Part shown: piece by piece, positions 18,464-27,658 of the stretch
Position numbering within the stretch: the first letter of the stretch is position 1
How the letters are laid out: every line of letters starts with the position of its first letter
NCBI RefSeq assembly: GCF_900142545.1
Contig: NZ_FRBF01000011.1
Coordinates: 1-64,000 of the forward strand
DNA from: Fibrobacter sp. UWT2
Lineage (GTDB): Bacteria; Fibrobacterota; Fibrobacteria; Fibrobacterales; Fibrobacteraceae
Length of the DNA stretch: 64,000 nt
Direction of reading: 5' to 3'
Program-made: the position numbers and the translations under genes
The notes under the pieces: generated by a model
Seen by the model: the letters and a program-made list of their open reading frames with translations, nothing else
Database searches by the model: none
Told to the model about the DNA's origin: nothing

Positions 18464-19180
18464 TTACAAGTTGTAGTTTGCCGTGTTGATGTAACCGCGG
18501 CCGTTTTCGGGGCACCAGGTAAAGCACGGGTCTTCGGCGCCGGCGATATCGCAAGTCATAAGTTCCACTTTCACGGGCTTGCGTAGATATTCCTTGCTCG
18601 GGTTCAGCGGGTGCATACCCGTATCGATGACCACCAGGGTATCCATTTCGGCACGCAGTTCCACATAGTCGCCCGGCTTGGAATTATTTTCGACAAAAGT
18701 CATCTTACCGTCGGAAGTCACCACAACCTTGCTAAAGAAATTGACCAGTTCCGTAAAATCCCTCTTGGTCATGCCGTGCTTGCCGATTTCCACCAGCAGG
18801 GAATCGTAGCCGTTACGGTAAAAATCGTTGTGTGCGCTCTGGTAATCCTTCTCGCCAAAACGTTCCTTGATCAAAGCCGCATGGGTGCATCCACACAGAG
18901 GGTCGTGCCAGCCCACGGAATCTTCGACGACACTCAACAAGATGCGTCCCATATCACCGTAAAGACAGCAGTTCTTCGCGATGCGGCAGATATGCTGAAT
19001 TTTCAAGGTGTCGCCCAAGTTGAAGCGCTCGGTAAAGTTGTGTGCATTATAGCACATGAGCGAGGCGTTCGCGCCGCCTTCCAAATCCGTGAGGCGAATT
19101 TTCTGACCACGTTTGACAATGCGCGAGTAGTTCCAGCCACCCGCAATGATCTGTTCGCAAAGTACTTTAGATTCAGACAT
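18464..19180 (-). CDS. DUF1989 protein, UAAP1-like (carboxyguanidine deiminase subunit)
   Basis: A 238-aa DUF1989 protein of the longer UAAP1-like type. It has VEDSVGWHDPLCGC in place of DTCG.HDTLG, then NFFSKV, PGDYVELRAEMD and a distinctive C-terminal tail (PCFTWCPENGRGY) that the two shorter paralogues lack. In characterised systems one UAAP1-like and one UAAP2-like protein form a heteromeric deiminase. It is the first catalytic gene after the transporter genes, starting at ATG 19180, 16 bases after the ATPase gene. Confidence 0.85.
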   Translation of the reverse strand: MSESKVLCEQIIAGGWNYSRIVKRGQKIRLTDLEGGANASLMCYNAHNFTERFNLGDTLKIQHICRIAKNCCLYGDMGRILLSVVEDSVGWHDPLCGCTHAALIKERFGEKDYQSAHNDFYRNGYDSLLVEIGKHGMTKRDFTELVNFFSKVVVTSDGKMTFVENNSKPGDYVELRAEMDTLVVIDTGMHPLNPSKEYLRKPVKVELMTCDIAGAEDPCFTWCPENGRGYINTANYNL

Positions 19181-19195
19181 AATAACTCCTGTTTT

Positions 19196-20044
19196 TTATG
19201 GTTGCATTCCAACCATGTTGACGATTTTAAAATCCTCTTCAACGACCTCGTTCACCTTAGGCGGGCGAATCAGTTCTTCGATATGTTTTCGCGTTTCGTT
19301 AAATTCGCGCAGACTTAGGCTTTCCTTATTACGCGGGCGCGGTATCGGCACATCAACCAACTCCTTTATCTTTCCGGGATTCGCCTGTAAAGTCAAAATG
19401 CGATCCGAAAGGAACACTGCTTCGTCCAAATCATGCGTCACGAAAATGATCGTGATGTCGATGTTCTTCCAGACTTCAAGCAGATACCTCTGCATCTGCG
19501 TCCTTGTCTGCGCATCGAGCGCACCGAACGGTTCGTCCATCAGCAGTACACGCGGCTGAGGCGCCAGCGCCCTCGCGATGGCGACGCGCTGCTGCATGCC
19601 ACCCGAAAGCTGCTTCGGGAAAAATTCACCGTACTTTTCGAGACCTACAATTTCAAGCCACTGCTCGGCAACCTCTTCGGCCTCGTCGCCACCGCGCCCC
19701 GTCGACTCGAGGCCAAACATTACATTCTGCTTGACCGAGAGCCACGGGAAAAGGGAATACTTCTGGAACACCATTCCCCTTTCGGCTCCAGTTCCGCGAA
19801 CCACCTTTCCGTCGAGTAGGAATTCGCCGCTGGTCGCCGTTTCGAGGCCCGCCGCAATACGGATGAGAGTTGACTTTCCGCAACCGGAAGGGCCGATGAC
19901 CGAGAGGAATTCGCGACGGCGCACGCTGAACGAGATATCATCCAAAACACGGTGCATTCCCTTGCCGGAAGAATTCTCAAAATCCTTTACGATATGGCGC
20001 GCTTCCAGAATGCAATCATTGAAAACTTCTTTAGAACCTTCCAT
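19196..20044 (-). CDS. ABC transporter ATP-binding protein (guanidine/urea importer)
   Basis: A 282-aa nitrate/sulfonate/taurine-class ABC ATPase. Walker [11 protein letters not shown]-loop, signature [15 protein letters not shown], Walker [10 protein letters not shown] and the H-loop VTHDLDEA are intact. It overlaps the permease gene by 14 bases and starts at ATG 20044. Its place ahead of the DUF1989 and carboxylase genes matches the ABC importer found in urea-carboxylase-region clusters; the cargo is inferred. Confidence 0.93.
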   Translation of the reverse strand: MEGSKEVFNDCILEARHIVKDFENSSGKGMHRVLDDISFSVRRREFLSVIGPSGCGKSTLIRIAAGLETATSGEFLLDGKVVRGTGAERGMVFQKYSLFPWLSVKQNVMFGLESTGRGGDEAEEVAEQWLEIVGLEKYGEFFPKQLSGGMQQRVAIARALAPQPRVLLMDEPFGALDAQTRTQMQRYLLEVWKNIDITIIFVTHDLDEAVFLSDRILTLQANPGKIKELVDVPIPRPRNKESLSLREFNETRKHIEELIRPPKVNEVVEEDFKIVNMVGMQP

Positions 20045-21095
20045 GGTATTTCTCCTTGAGCGCCTTTTCTTCGGGAGTCAGGCGGAACGAAAATACGGTA
20101 TCCTTCGGCGCAAAAATTTCCTTCTTGATCTTGGACGTCACTCCGACATGGCCACCTTCCCAGGCAAAGAAATCACGACTGAGGAAATTGAGCACAAGAT
20201 CGCAACCCAGCCCGATAATTCCGAGGATGATAATCGCCGCATAAACATTGTCGAAATTACGGTACTTCGCCTGCTGATTGATGAACCAGGTGATGCCGGA
20301 ACTCGTGCCGACCACTTCAGCCACAATCAGGTAGGTCCACGCCCAACCCAGCAAAATGCGCATATCCTTGTACATCTTGGGAGCAATCTCGGGCAGGATG
20401 ACCTTGAACATGATGCGTCGAGAAGAGGCTCCCAACGTGCGAGCGGCTTCGATCAAGGTCGAATCGACACGGCGCGTGGTGGCGCACAGCATAGGGACCT
20501 GCTGGAAAAATGTACCGATGATAATAATCGCGATCTTGGGCGCGTCATTGATACCGAGAATAGCGACGGCCAATGCACCGAATACCGGTGCCGGGAAATA
20601 CCGGAAAAACTCAATGAAGGGGCCAGTCAATTTTTCAAAGAACGGGACTGCGCCGCAAATAATGCCCAGCGGCACGCCGACGAGACTCGACAGCAAAAAG
20701 GCCAGGAATACGATTTTTACAGAGTGGAGTATACTTTCGTAAAACCAGACATCGCCATCGCGCTTCGGTTCCGTCAAGAATGCAGTCACGAGAGCCTTCG
20801 CGACTTTGTGCGGAGCCGGGAGATAGGCGGGGTTGATGCGTACTCCCGTCATCATTTTCTCGCCGGCGGCCAGGAGGGTTTTATTTTCTTCTTCGAAGTT
20901 GGCTCGTTCGATTTCGTCGCCCGGCTGGCAAAACATGCTGCCACCTGCATCGACCACCTTGACAAGCGGGTGATATACAAACGGTACATAGCTTACCACG
21001 CTCCAAGCTGCAAGGGGGATAATGAACGAAAGCACCGCAAGCACCACCGTCCACTTCTTTCCAACATGCTTTTGAATTCCAATCGGGTTAATCAT
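20031..21095 (-). CDS. ABC transporter permease (guanidine/urea importer)
   Basis: A 354-aa inner-membrane permease of the SsuC/TauC class. An N-terminal helix (about residues 15-38) is followed by an extended periplasmic segment and then a BPD_transp_1 core with the EAA-type loop [24 protein letters not shown] that contacts the ATPase. The length, longer than typical SsuC (about 260 aa), comes from the extra N-terminal helix and loop, as in the urea-carboxylase-region permeases. ATG at 21095. Confidence 0.9.
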   Translation of the reverse strand: MINPIGIQKHVGKKWTVVLAVLSFIIPLAAWSVVSYVPFVYHPLVKVVDAGGSMFCQPGDEIERANFEEENKTLLAAGEKMMTGVRINPAYLPAPHKVAKALVTAFLTEPKRDGDVWFYESILHSVKIVFLAFLLSSLVGVPLGIICGAVPFFEKLTGPFIEFFRYFPAPVFGALAVAILGINDAPKIAIIIIGTFFQQVPMLCATTRRVDSTLIEAARTLGASSRRIMFKVILPEIAPKMYKDMRILLGWAWTYLIVAEVVGTSSGITWFINQQAKYRNFDNVYAAIIILGIIGLGCDLVLNFLSRDFFAWEGGHVGVTSKIKKEIFAPKDTVFSFRLTPEEKALKEKYHGRF

Positions 21096-21116
21096 AACAT
21101 TTCCAAATTCAGTGTT

Positions 21117-22100
21117 TTACTTTTTCGCCTTGACGAATGCTTCCGTGAACGAAGGGATAATGTAACGGTTCACATCCACATTCTTTTCATAAACCTTGTT
21201 CTTCACGAAGAACGCATCGACATTCTTGCTGGACCCGTAAACGGAGCCATAGCCTTCGCCCTTCTTGAATCGGGCAGCCGCCTCTTCAGCAGTCAGGAAG
21301 CGGGTTCCTCCCATAAACGTGGCATATTTCTTTTCGGAAATGCCCACGCGGGCGGCAAGAATCTTGACGGCCTCATCCTTGTTTTTCGGATCGTTCAGGA
21401 AATCGATGACATCATACCAGGCGGCTACAACCTTTTCCCATTCGGCCTTGTTTTTCATCAGCGACTCCTGCGAGACTGCGAGAACATCGTAGATGATTCC
21501 GGGTTCGTTCGCGCTGGTGTAGAGTTCCTTGGCTCCCTTGACCACCTCGAGCGCATTCACAGAATGCGGAACCCATGCGACCACTGCGGCGACTTCGCCA
21601 CTTTCAAGGGTCTGCACCGCTTGATGCGTCGGCATATTCACCAGCGTCACGTCGGATTCTTTCAAGCCGTTTTTTGTAAGGGCGTTAATCAGCAGCGCAT
21701 GCGAAAGGCATCCGATCTCGACACCCACCTTCTTGCCCTTGAGATCCTTGATGGAGTTGATTCCAGGAGCACCGACAATCTTGTCGTTACCGTTACTGTA
21801 GTCGTTGATCAAGATGATAGAGTTGCGGGCGCCCGTCGCGTTAAGCATCATGGCATCGCCATTCGCCACTCCCACGGCATCCACCTGCTTTGCGGCAAAG
21901 GCATCCATAGAAGGGCCATAATCAAACCATTCCAGCTTGACATTGACATCATGCTTTTTGAAGAAGCCCTTCTTATCGGCAATTTCCCACGCGGTCCATC
22001 CCGGCCAATCACTGTAGGCAATTTTCAGCAGGGGCTTTTGAGCATATACGGCAGCAACGGCCGCAGTAACACATACCAGAAGTATTTTTGTCAAATTCAT
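21117..22100 (-). CDS. ABC transporter substrate-binding protein (guanidine/urea importer)
   Basis: A 327-aa periplasmic protein with a signal peptide (residues 1-20, cut near VYAQ) and an SsuA/NMT1-like bilobed fold: AYSDWPGWTAWEIADKKGFF opens lobe 1, and KGKKVGVE and EVAAVVAWVPH mark the hinge strands. The ATG at 22100 is chosen because GAGGAT lies just upstream; a longer frame reaches 22145 but would run through the predicted promoter. It is the first gene of the minus-strand operon. Confidence 0.9.
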   Translation of the reverse strand: MNLTKILLVCVTAAVAAVYAQKPLLKIAYSDWPGWTAWEIADKKGFFKKHDVNVKLEWFDYGPSMDAFAAKQVDAVGVANGDAMMLNATGARNSIILINDYSNGNDKIVGAPGINSIKDLKGKKVGVEIGCLSHALLINALTKNGLKESDVTLVNMPTHQAVQTLESGEVAAVVAWVPHSVNALEVVKGAKELYTSANEPGIIYDVLAVSQESLMKNKAEWEKVVAAWYDVIDFLNDPKNKDEAVKILAARVGISEKKYATFMGGTRFLTAEEAAARFKKGEGYGSVYGSSKNVDAFFVKNKVYEKNVDVNRYIIPSFTEAFVKAKK

Positions 22101-22128
22101 AATATCCTCACTTGTTTGCCAAGGATGT

Positions 22129-22146
22129 AGCAAAAGGTATGCCAAT
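22129..22146 (-). promoter_or_regulatory. Sigma-54-type promoter of the guanidine operon
   Basis: On the minus strand the bases read TTGGCATACCTTTTGCT, with GG and GC separated by exactly ten bases, matching the TGGCAC-N5-TTGCW consensus at most positions. A start about 22118 would leave an 18-base leader holding the GAGGAT ribosome site. No guanidine-I riboswitch signature is present in this spacer. Confidence 0.65.
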
Positions 22147-22334
22147 TTTCAAAATGGGCCAAATTTTGAAAAAAAACGCATTTTCAAGCGACATAAGAAC
22201 TTTGCAACATTTTTATAGTTCCGCAATTTGTAAAACACTTTTAAAAAGTCCACCCGCATTTCAAAAAATGTAAATCCTGTAATTTGTGTAAATTAACGAA
22301 TTTCGGATAAACTCGAAAAAATCTTTTCAAAAAA

Positions 22335-22359
22335 ACTTTTGTAACCTCTTTACAAAAGT
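22335..22359. promoter_or_regulatory. Perfect 10-bp inverted repeat, candidate ROK operator
   Basis: Arms ACTTTTGTAA (22335-22344) and TTACAAAAGT (22350-22359) are perfect inverses around a 5-base spacer. The right arm covers the -35 element of the ROK gene promoter, so binding would block that promoter. The ROK protein itself is the natural candidate binder; this is inference. Confidence 0.6.
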
Positions 22360-22378
22360 GAAGCCGCGTCACTATATT
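22349..22378 (+). promoter_or_regulatory. Promoter of the ROK-allophanate hydrolase operon
   Basis: TTTACA (22349-22354) and TATATT (22373-22378) are spaced by 18 bases. The expected start near 22385 is one base before the ATG at 22386, so the message could be leaderless; only a weak AAGG lies three bases before the ATG. The rest of the divergent spacer is A/T-rich, with TGTAA motifs at 22269, 22279 and 22287. Confidence 0.5.
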
Positions 22379-22385
22379 TTAAGGC

Positions 22386-23384
22386 ATGAAACAAACGAAC
22401 ACAACAGCGGAATTAAAAAAACATAACACACGTGCCGTCAAGACAGCACTGCTTTCACTCGGTGCAGCCACGAAGGCGGAGCTTTCGCAGACAACAGGAC
22501 TCAGCGTCGTCACCTGCGGCACCATTTTGAACGAATTAACCGCTGCAGGCGAAATCACCGAAGAATCCCAGCGCATTTCTAGCGGCGGGCGCCCCGCCAT
22601 AGCCTACCAGTACAATCACGAATGGGGCAAGTCACTCTGCATATACGCCTACTCCGACAACGAAGAAAAGCTTCTGCATTTCCGCGTCCAGGATATCTGC
22701 GGCAACATCAAGCAAAACGGGACCTTCAGGGAAAGACTCATTTCTCCCGAAGTCATCATCTCCAATATCCGCAAAATCCTGAAAAAGGAAACCGACATCA
22801 AAATCATCGTTATCGGCGTACAGGGTTGCGTCAATAACGGCATCATCGAGTTTTCAGACATCGAGGAACTCCGTGGAACAAATCTGGCAGAAAGAATTGA
22901 ACACGCGCTAAAAATTCCGACCGTTGTCGAGAACGACATGAATACCATTGCGTTAGGTTATTCAAAATCAAACAGCAACGAGAAAAACGTGGCGCTACTC
23001 TTTTTCCCGAAAAGGAATACACCTGCGGGCGGATTCATCGTTGACGGAAAAATCCTTCGCGGCACATCCAACCTGGCCGGCGAACTTTCGTACTACCCCT
23101 TCAATTTCAACAAGAGCAGCCAGACGGCGGCCTTCAGCGACATAGAGTACGCGATGCCTATCGTGAACCAGCTTGTCACCGCGGCAGTCGTCTTCCTCGA
23201 TCCCGCACAGATCGTGCTTACCGGCGGGCTTGCATCCGAAATGAACGAACAGGCCATCGTCCAGCACTTGCGCAGGCATCTGGACCGTTTGCAGCTGCCA
23301 CGAATCATCATCAAGCCCAACACCGAAAGCGAATATTTCGCAGGGCTCTACAACCTTGCCATGGAACATCTTTTGGAATTATAA
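22386..23384 (+). CDS. ROK-family transcriptional regulator
   Basis: A 332-aa protein with an N-terminal winged HTH (residues about 15-65, ATKAELSQTTGLSVVT) and a C-terminal ROK fold (about 75-325, VIGVQGC, VVENDMN). The usual ROK zinc/sugar motif (GH plus CxCGxxGC after AGE) is absent: the region reads NLAGELSYYPF with no following cysteines. This suggests a regulator that senses something other than a typical sugar. It is divergent from the guanidine operon and 11 bases upstream of the allophanate hydrolase gene, so it probably controls one or both. It is likely autoregulated through the inverted repeat at 22335-22359. Confidence 0.88.
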   Translation: MKQTNTTAELKKHNTRAVKTALLSLGAATKAELSQTTGLSVVTCGTILNELTAAGEITEESQRISSGGRPAIAYQYNHEWGKSLCIYAYSDNEEKLLHFRVQDICGNIKQNGTFRERLISPEVIISNIRKILKKETDIKIIVIGVQGCVNNGIIEFSDIEELRGTNLAERIEHALKIPTVVENDMNTIALGYSKSNSNEKNVALLFFPKRNTPAGGFIVDGKILRGTSNLAGELSYYPFNFNKSSQTAAFSDIEYAMPIVNQLVTAAVVFLDPAQIVLTGGLASEMNEQAIVQHLRRHLDRLQLPRIIIKPNTESEYFAGLYNLAMEHLLEL

Positions 23385-23395
23385 CAGGAGGATTT

Positions 23396-25162
23396 ATGGA
23401 CCTCAGAATTTCATCCCTCTTAAACGCATACCGCAGCGGAGCGACAACTCCACGCGCCGTCATCGAATACGTCCTTGACGAAATGGAAAAGGCTCCCGCA
23501 CAAATCTGGATTAGCCGCCTTTCGAAGGAGGCCCTGGAAAAATACCTAGAACCTCTCGAAAAGTTTTCCTGCATCCCCGAGAACATGCCACTTTTCGGAA
23601 TCCCGTTCGCCATCAAGGACAACATCGACGTAGAAGGGTTCAAAAGCACCTCGGCATGCCCCGCCTACGCCTATACGGCAGCAAAAGATTCGTTTGTCGT
23701 AAACCGCCTGGTCGAAGCAGGCGCCATTCCGGTCGGAAAGACGAACATGGACCAGTTCGCCACGGGACTCGTCGGAACACGCAGCCCCTACGGAGCCATT
23801 CCCAACAGGTATGCTCCAGAATACATTTCAGGCGGAAGCAGCAGCGGTTCGGCGGCATCGCTCGCCTATGAACTCTGCAGCTTCGCCCTCGGCACCGATA
23901 CGGCGGGCTCCGGGCGCGTTCCCGCGGCATTCAACAAGCTGGTAGGCATCAAGCCGACGCGCGGTCTGCTCAGTACAAACGGGGTCATTCCCGCTTGCCG
24001 AAGCCTCGACTGCGTCAGCATTTTTGCGCTGGATATTGAAGATGCGAAAACTGTCCTGAACGTCGCACAAGGAGAAGATCCCGAAGACCCGTATTCCAGG
24101 GAAGCTCCATGGAACGCCAATGCGGAACTGCGTGCGAGACTCACCGAAAAATGGACCTTCGGCGTGCCCGACACGTTAGAGTTTTTCGGCAACGAGGGCT
24201 ACCGAGAAGCATTCGAAAAAGCAGTTTGCGCATTCGAAAGGGCTGGCGGTACAAAGGTTGTCGTCCCGTTTGAACCCTTCCTGAAAGCGGCGTGGCTTCT
24301 CTACGAAGGTCCGTGGGTTTTCGAACGCTACAATGCCGTCGGAAAATTCATCGAGGAACATTCGGACGAAATTCATCCGGTAACCAAGGCAATCATATCG
24401 CCTAAACAAATTCCGCATCCGTCAGAAGTCTTCGAAGGCTTCCATAAGTTGCAAGCATATAAGAAAATTACAGATAAAATAATATCGTCGGTCGATTTTC
24501 TGCTTACACCGACCGCAGGGACCATCTACAAGACGGACGAAGTCGAAAGCAATCCCATCGCGTTGAATTCCAATCTGGGTTACTACACCAACTATATGAA
24601 CCTGCTGGATTACTCGGCACTCGCCGTCCCTGCCGAAGATGCCACGAGCAAAGATGAAAATGCACCGAGCCTTCCGTTCGGCGTGACTCTCGTGGGCAAG
24701 GCTTTCGACGATTACAAGCTGCTCGATGCCGCCGAAGCGGCTAAGCCCTTCCTTGAAAAAAGAATACCGCTTGCCGTCTGTGGCGCCCACCTCAGAGGAT
24801 GCCGGCTCTATTGGGAACTTTCGCGCGCAACCTTCCTGAAAGGCACTAGAACAGCTCCCGAATACAGGATGTTTACTTTCAACGATCACGGTATTCAAAA
24901 GCCCGCACTCGTCTCCTGCCCTAAAGGAGAAGGGCACAGTTTCTACATCGAAATCTACGGGCTCACTGCAGAGGACTTCGGCAATTTTGTAAGCCGCATT
25001 CCGAAACCGCTTTGCATCGGCAAAATCAAGACAATCGACGGGACACTTGTTTCGGGATTTCTTTCCGACACCTCTATGGGTGAGTGGATTTACGACAAGA
25101 AGGCTGTCGATATCTCGGAGTACGGTGACTGGAGAAAGTATATCGCGGCTACAAAGAAGTAA
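23396..25162 (+). CDS. atzF: Allophanate hydrolase (AtzF-type)
   Basis: A 588-aa amidase-signature enzyme. The catalytic Lys is at 74 in FAIKDN, the Ser-cisSer pair lies in the GGSSSGSAAS loop (about 150) and the nucleophile region is GTDTAGSGRVPA. A C-terminal domain (about residues 455-588) gives the length and layout of AtzF/DUR2 allophanate hydrolase, not a short amidase. It hydrolyses allophanate to CO2 and ammonia, the last step after carboxylation and deimination. AGGAGG precedes the ATG. It is co-transcribed with the ROK gene and convergent with the alpha-E gene. Confidence 0.92.
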   Translation: MDLRISSLLNAYRSGATTPRAVIEYVLDEMEKAPAQIWISRLSKEALEKYLEPLEKFSCIPENMPLFGIPFAIKDNIDVEGFKSTSACPAYAYTAAKDSFVVNRLVEAGAIPVGKTNMDQFATGLVGTRSPYGAIPNRYAPEYISGGSSSGSAASLAYELCSFALGTDTAGSGRVPAAFNKLVGIKPTRGLLSTNGVIPACRSLDCVSIFALDIEDAKTVLNVAQGEDPEDPYSREAPWNANAELRARLTEKWTFGVPDTLEFFGNEGYREAFEKAVCAFERAGGTKVVVPFEPFLKAAWLLYEGPWVFERYNAVGKFIEEHSDEIHPVTKAIISPKQIPHPSEVFEGFHKLQAYKKITDKIISSVDFLLTPTAGTIYKTDEVESNPIALNSNLGYYTNYMNLLDYSALAVPAEDATSKDENAPSLPFGVTLVGKAFDDYKLLDAAEAAKPFLEKRIPLAVCGAHLRGCRLYWELSRATFLKGTRTAPEYRMFTFNDHGIQKPALVSCPKGEGHSFYIEIYGLTAEDFGNFVSRIPKPLCIGKIKTIDGTLVSGFLSDTSMGEWIYDKKAVDISEYGDWRKYIAATKK

Positions 25163-25181
25163 CCGCGAATACAAGGCTGCT

Positions 25182-26111
25182 CTAGCAGAAAAAATCCTTC
25201 CAGATTTGAGTTCCAAGTTCGCTTAAGCGGATTTGGACTTTTTCGATATGCTCATGAAGCCCCTGGTCGATGATTTCTTCGATGGTGGTGAATGCAATGT
25301 CGGAACGCAACTTTCCCAAGAGGCGGATAGATTCCGCCTTGCCTTTGACAGGATAGGCAATATTCTTGAGGCACAGCTCCGCTTTTTCTAGGCAGTAGCG
25401 CAAGGAACGCGGAAAATCTTCGGAGAGCAGGAGAAATTCCGCGACGTTATGCGGCGTCACGTTCGAATTGCGGCGATGGAACATTTCGTACGCGCCGACG
25501 CTCTTGAGAACGGCGTTCCACTGCACGGTATCGAGCGCCATGCCCACCATGCTCACGTCTGGGAGCAAGATGTAATACTTGACATCTAGAATACGCGAAG
25601 TCTGATCGGCGCGTTCGAGCAGGGTGCCGAGGTGCGTGAAGTTCCAGGCGACATCGTGATTCATTGTGCCCTGAATAATGCCCGCGGTGAGCTGGCTGAA
25701 TTCCTTGACGCTATTGTAAAAGGCGTGTGGACCTGCCAACGCTTCTTTAGGCATTTCGGGGTCGTTCAGTTTCAGATAGAACTGGTTGATGGCAATCCAC
25801 AGTTCCGAAGAAATCCTTTCGCGGACGCAGCGGGCGTTTTCACGGGCCGCCCCGACGCACGAAATGATACTATTCGGATTTTCCTTGTCGAACGTCAAGA
25901 ACATGAGCGCGTTTTCGATGGAAACGTGGGCGTATTTTTTGAAGAATGCGTCTGCGTTGCCGGCAATCTGGATTACCGGTTCCCAGGGGCGTTCTTCGCC
26001 GGGTAAGTCCAGTTGGAGCTGGAGGTTCACGTCGATGCTTCGCGCGACGTTTTCGGCACGTTCAATATAGCGGGCAAGCCAATAAATGGAATTTGCGACT
26101 CTACTTAACAT
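25182..26111 (-). CDS. Alpha-E domain protein
   Basis: A 309-aa all-helical alpha-E (DUF403) protein; MLSRVANSIYWLARYIERAEN is the hallmark opening and RADQTSRILD a second conserved helix. Alpha-E proteins occur almost only next to circularly permuted ATP-grasp enzymes and transglutaminase-like proteins, in clusters proposed to make or modify peptides or amide-linked metabolites. It starts at ATG 26111 and is the last gene of the four-gene minus-strand cluster. Confidence 0.9.
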   Translation of the reverse strand: MLSRVANSIYWLARYIERAENVARSIDVNLQLQLDLPGEERPWEPVIQIAGNADAFFKKYAHVSIENALMFLTFDKENPNSIISCVGAARENARCVRERISSELWIAINQFYLKLNDPEMPKEALAGPHAFYNSVKEFSQLTAGIIQGTMNHDVAWNFTHLGTLLERADQTSRILDVKYYILLPDVSMVGMALDTVQWNAVLKSVGAYEMFHRRNSNVTPHNVAEFLLLSEDFPRSLRYCLEKAELCLKNIAYPVKGKAESIRLLGKLRSDIAFTTIEEIIDQGLHEHIEKVQIRLSELGTQIWKDFFC

Positions 26112-26135
26112 ATTCTACTTCCTACTTCTAAATTC

Positions 26136-27626
26136 CTATTGTTGTTGCTGCTGTTCCATCCAAAGTTTAGCTTGGCCAAGTTCGGGGGCTTTCTCGTTTT
26201 CGGCGATGACCCAAGTGTCCTTGCATCCGCCGCCCTGCGAACTGTTCACCACGATAGAACCCTTGCGGAGCGCCACGCGGGTGAGGCCACCGGGGAGAAT
26301 GTAAGTCTCTCGCCCTTGTACAATGTAGGGGCGCAAGTCCACATGGCGACCTTCGAAACCGCCATCGACAATGCAAGGCACGCGGCTGAGCGAAATCATG
26401 GGCTGCGCAATGTAGTTACGCGGGTTCGCAATAATCTTGCTCTTGAACGCCTCACATTCCTCCTTCGTCGATTTTGGACCGACGAGCATGCCGTAGCCAC
26501 CGGATTCGCTGGCGGCCTTGACGACCATGTTTTCGATGTGGTCTAACACATGTTGCATGTGCTTCGGGTTTTCGCATACAAATGTCGGCACGTTCGGGAT
26601 GATCGCCTCTTCACCGAGGTAGTACTTGATAATCTGCGGCACATAGGTGTAAATCGCCTTGTCGTCGGCAACGCCGCAGCCGGGCGCGTTTGCAAGAGCT
26701 ACGTTTCCGGCCTTGTAGGCTTCAATCAGTCCGGGCACGCCGAGACAGGAATCCGGGCGGAAAACCTTCGGATCCAGGAATTCGTCATCGACACGGCGAT
26801 AAATCACGTGAACCTGCTTGAGGCCGCGCGTTGTGCGGGCGTAGACTTTCTTGTTTTGCACTACGAGGTCGTCACCTGTCACGAGGTCCACGCCCATCTG
26901 CTGTGCCAGAAAAGAATGCTCGTAGTAAGCCGAATTGTAGATGCCGGGCGTTAACACAACGACCTTGGGCGATGCTGTAGAATCGGCCAAGTATTCCAAC
27001 GCATGGCGCAGACGGGTGCAGTATTCGTCTACGGGTCGAATGGAACAGTTGGAAAATACCTGCGGGAACGTACGCTTTAGAATCTGACGGTTCTGCAACA
27101 CGTACGAGACACCACTCGGGCATCGCATGTTGTCTTCGAGTACATAGAATGTGCCGTCGGTATCGCGCACGAGGTCGGTACCGGTAATGTGAGCCCAGAT
27201 TCCCTTGGGCGGCACAAAACCTTCCATCTGCGCTCTGTATGCGGTGCAGGTGTTGATGAGGCTTTCGGGCACAATCTTATCGCGCAAAATTTTGCGGTCG
27301 TTGTAGATGTCCGTCAAGAAGCAGTTCAGCGCTTCTGTACGCTGTTTGAGGCCTGCTTCGAGGTGTTTCCAGTCGTCGGCGCTTACAATACGCGGGATAA
27401 CGTCAAAGGGGATGATTTTGTCTTTGCCGTCCTTGTTGCCGTAAACCGCGAATGTAATTCCGTTATCGTAAAACGCAGATTCTGCAATGGTTTGACGGCG
27501 TTGCAGTTCTCCTTCGGGAAGCTCATTGATTTTCGTAAACAACGGCTCTGCTGCCGGGCGGGGAGTCCCGTCAGGTAAGCAAAGCTCATCGTAAAAGCCT
27601 TCGGTGTCGTAGTTTCCAAATCGCAT
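26136..27626 (-). CDS. Circularly permuted ATP-grasp protein (amidoligase-like)
   Basis: A 496-aa circularly permuted type-2 ATP-grasp protein. ITGTDLVRDTDGTFYVLEDNMRCPSG is reflected in the GTDL, VLEDN and PSGVSYVL motifs, with TPG.YNSAYYEH, VYRRVDD, LANAPGCGVADDK and KAASESGGYGM following in family order. Such enzymes are predicted to form amide bonds from ATP and a carboxylate. It ends with a run of glutamines. It lies between the transglutaminase gene (32-base gap) and the alpha-E gene (24-base gap). Confidence 0.9.
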   Translation of the reverse strand: MRFGNYDTEGFYDELCLPDGTPRPAAEPLFTKINELPEGELQRRQTIAESAFYDNGITFAVYGNKDGKDKIIPFDVIPRIVSADDWKHLEAGLKQRTEALNCFLTDIYNDRKILRDKIVPESLINTCTAYRAQMEGFVPPKGIWAHITGTDLVRDTDGTFYVLEDNMRCPSGVSYVLQNRQILKRTFPQVFSNCSIRPVDEYCTRLRHALEYLADSTASPKVVVLTPGIYNSAYYEHSFLAQQMGVDLVTGDDLVVQNKKVYARTTRGLKQVHVIYRRVDDEFLDPKVFRPDSCLGVPGLIEAYKAGNVALANAPGCGVADDKAIYTYVPQIIKYYLGEEAIIPNVPTFVCENPKHMQHVLDHIENMVVKAASESGGYGMLVGPKSTKEECEAFKSKIIANPRNYIAQPMISLSRVPCIVDGGFEGRHVDLRPYIVQGRETYILPGGLTRVALRKGSIVVNSSQGGGCKDTWVIAENEKAPELGQAKLWMEQQQQQ

Positions 27627-27658
27627 GTTTTATTTCCTTATGCTTTTAGGTTTTCTTC

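Noticed and set aside
19578-22130. Plus-strand frame of 850 codons opposite the ABC transporter genes
   Set aside because: It is antisense to three ABC transporter genes with intact motifs and is a reading shadow of their codon bias.
22101-22385. Guanidine riboswitch (types I to III) ahead of the guanidine operon
   Set aside because: The operon context predicts one, but I found no ykkC-type ACGGGA/GGACGA pattern, no paired ACGR-loop hairpins and no type III pseudoknot pattern on the minus strand. A sigma-54-type element and a ROK gene are seen instead.
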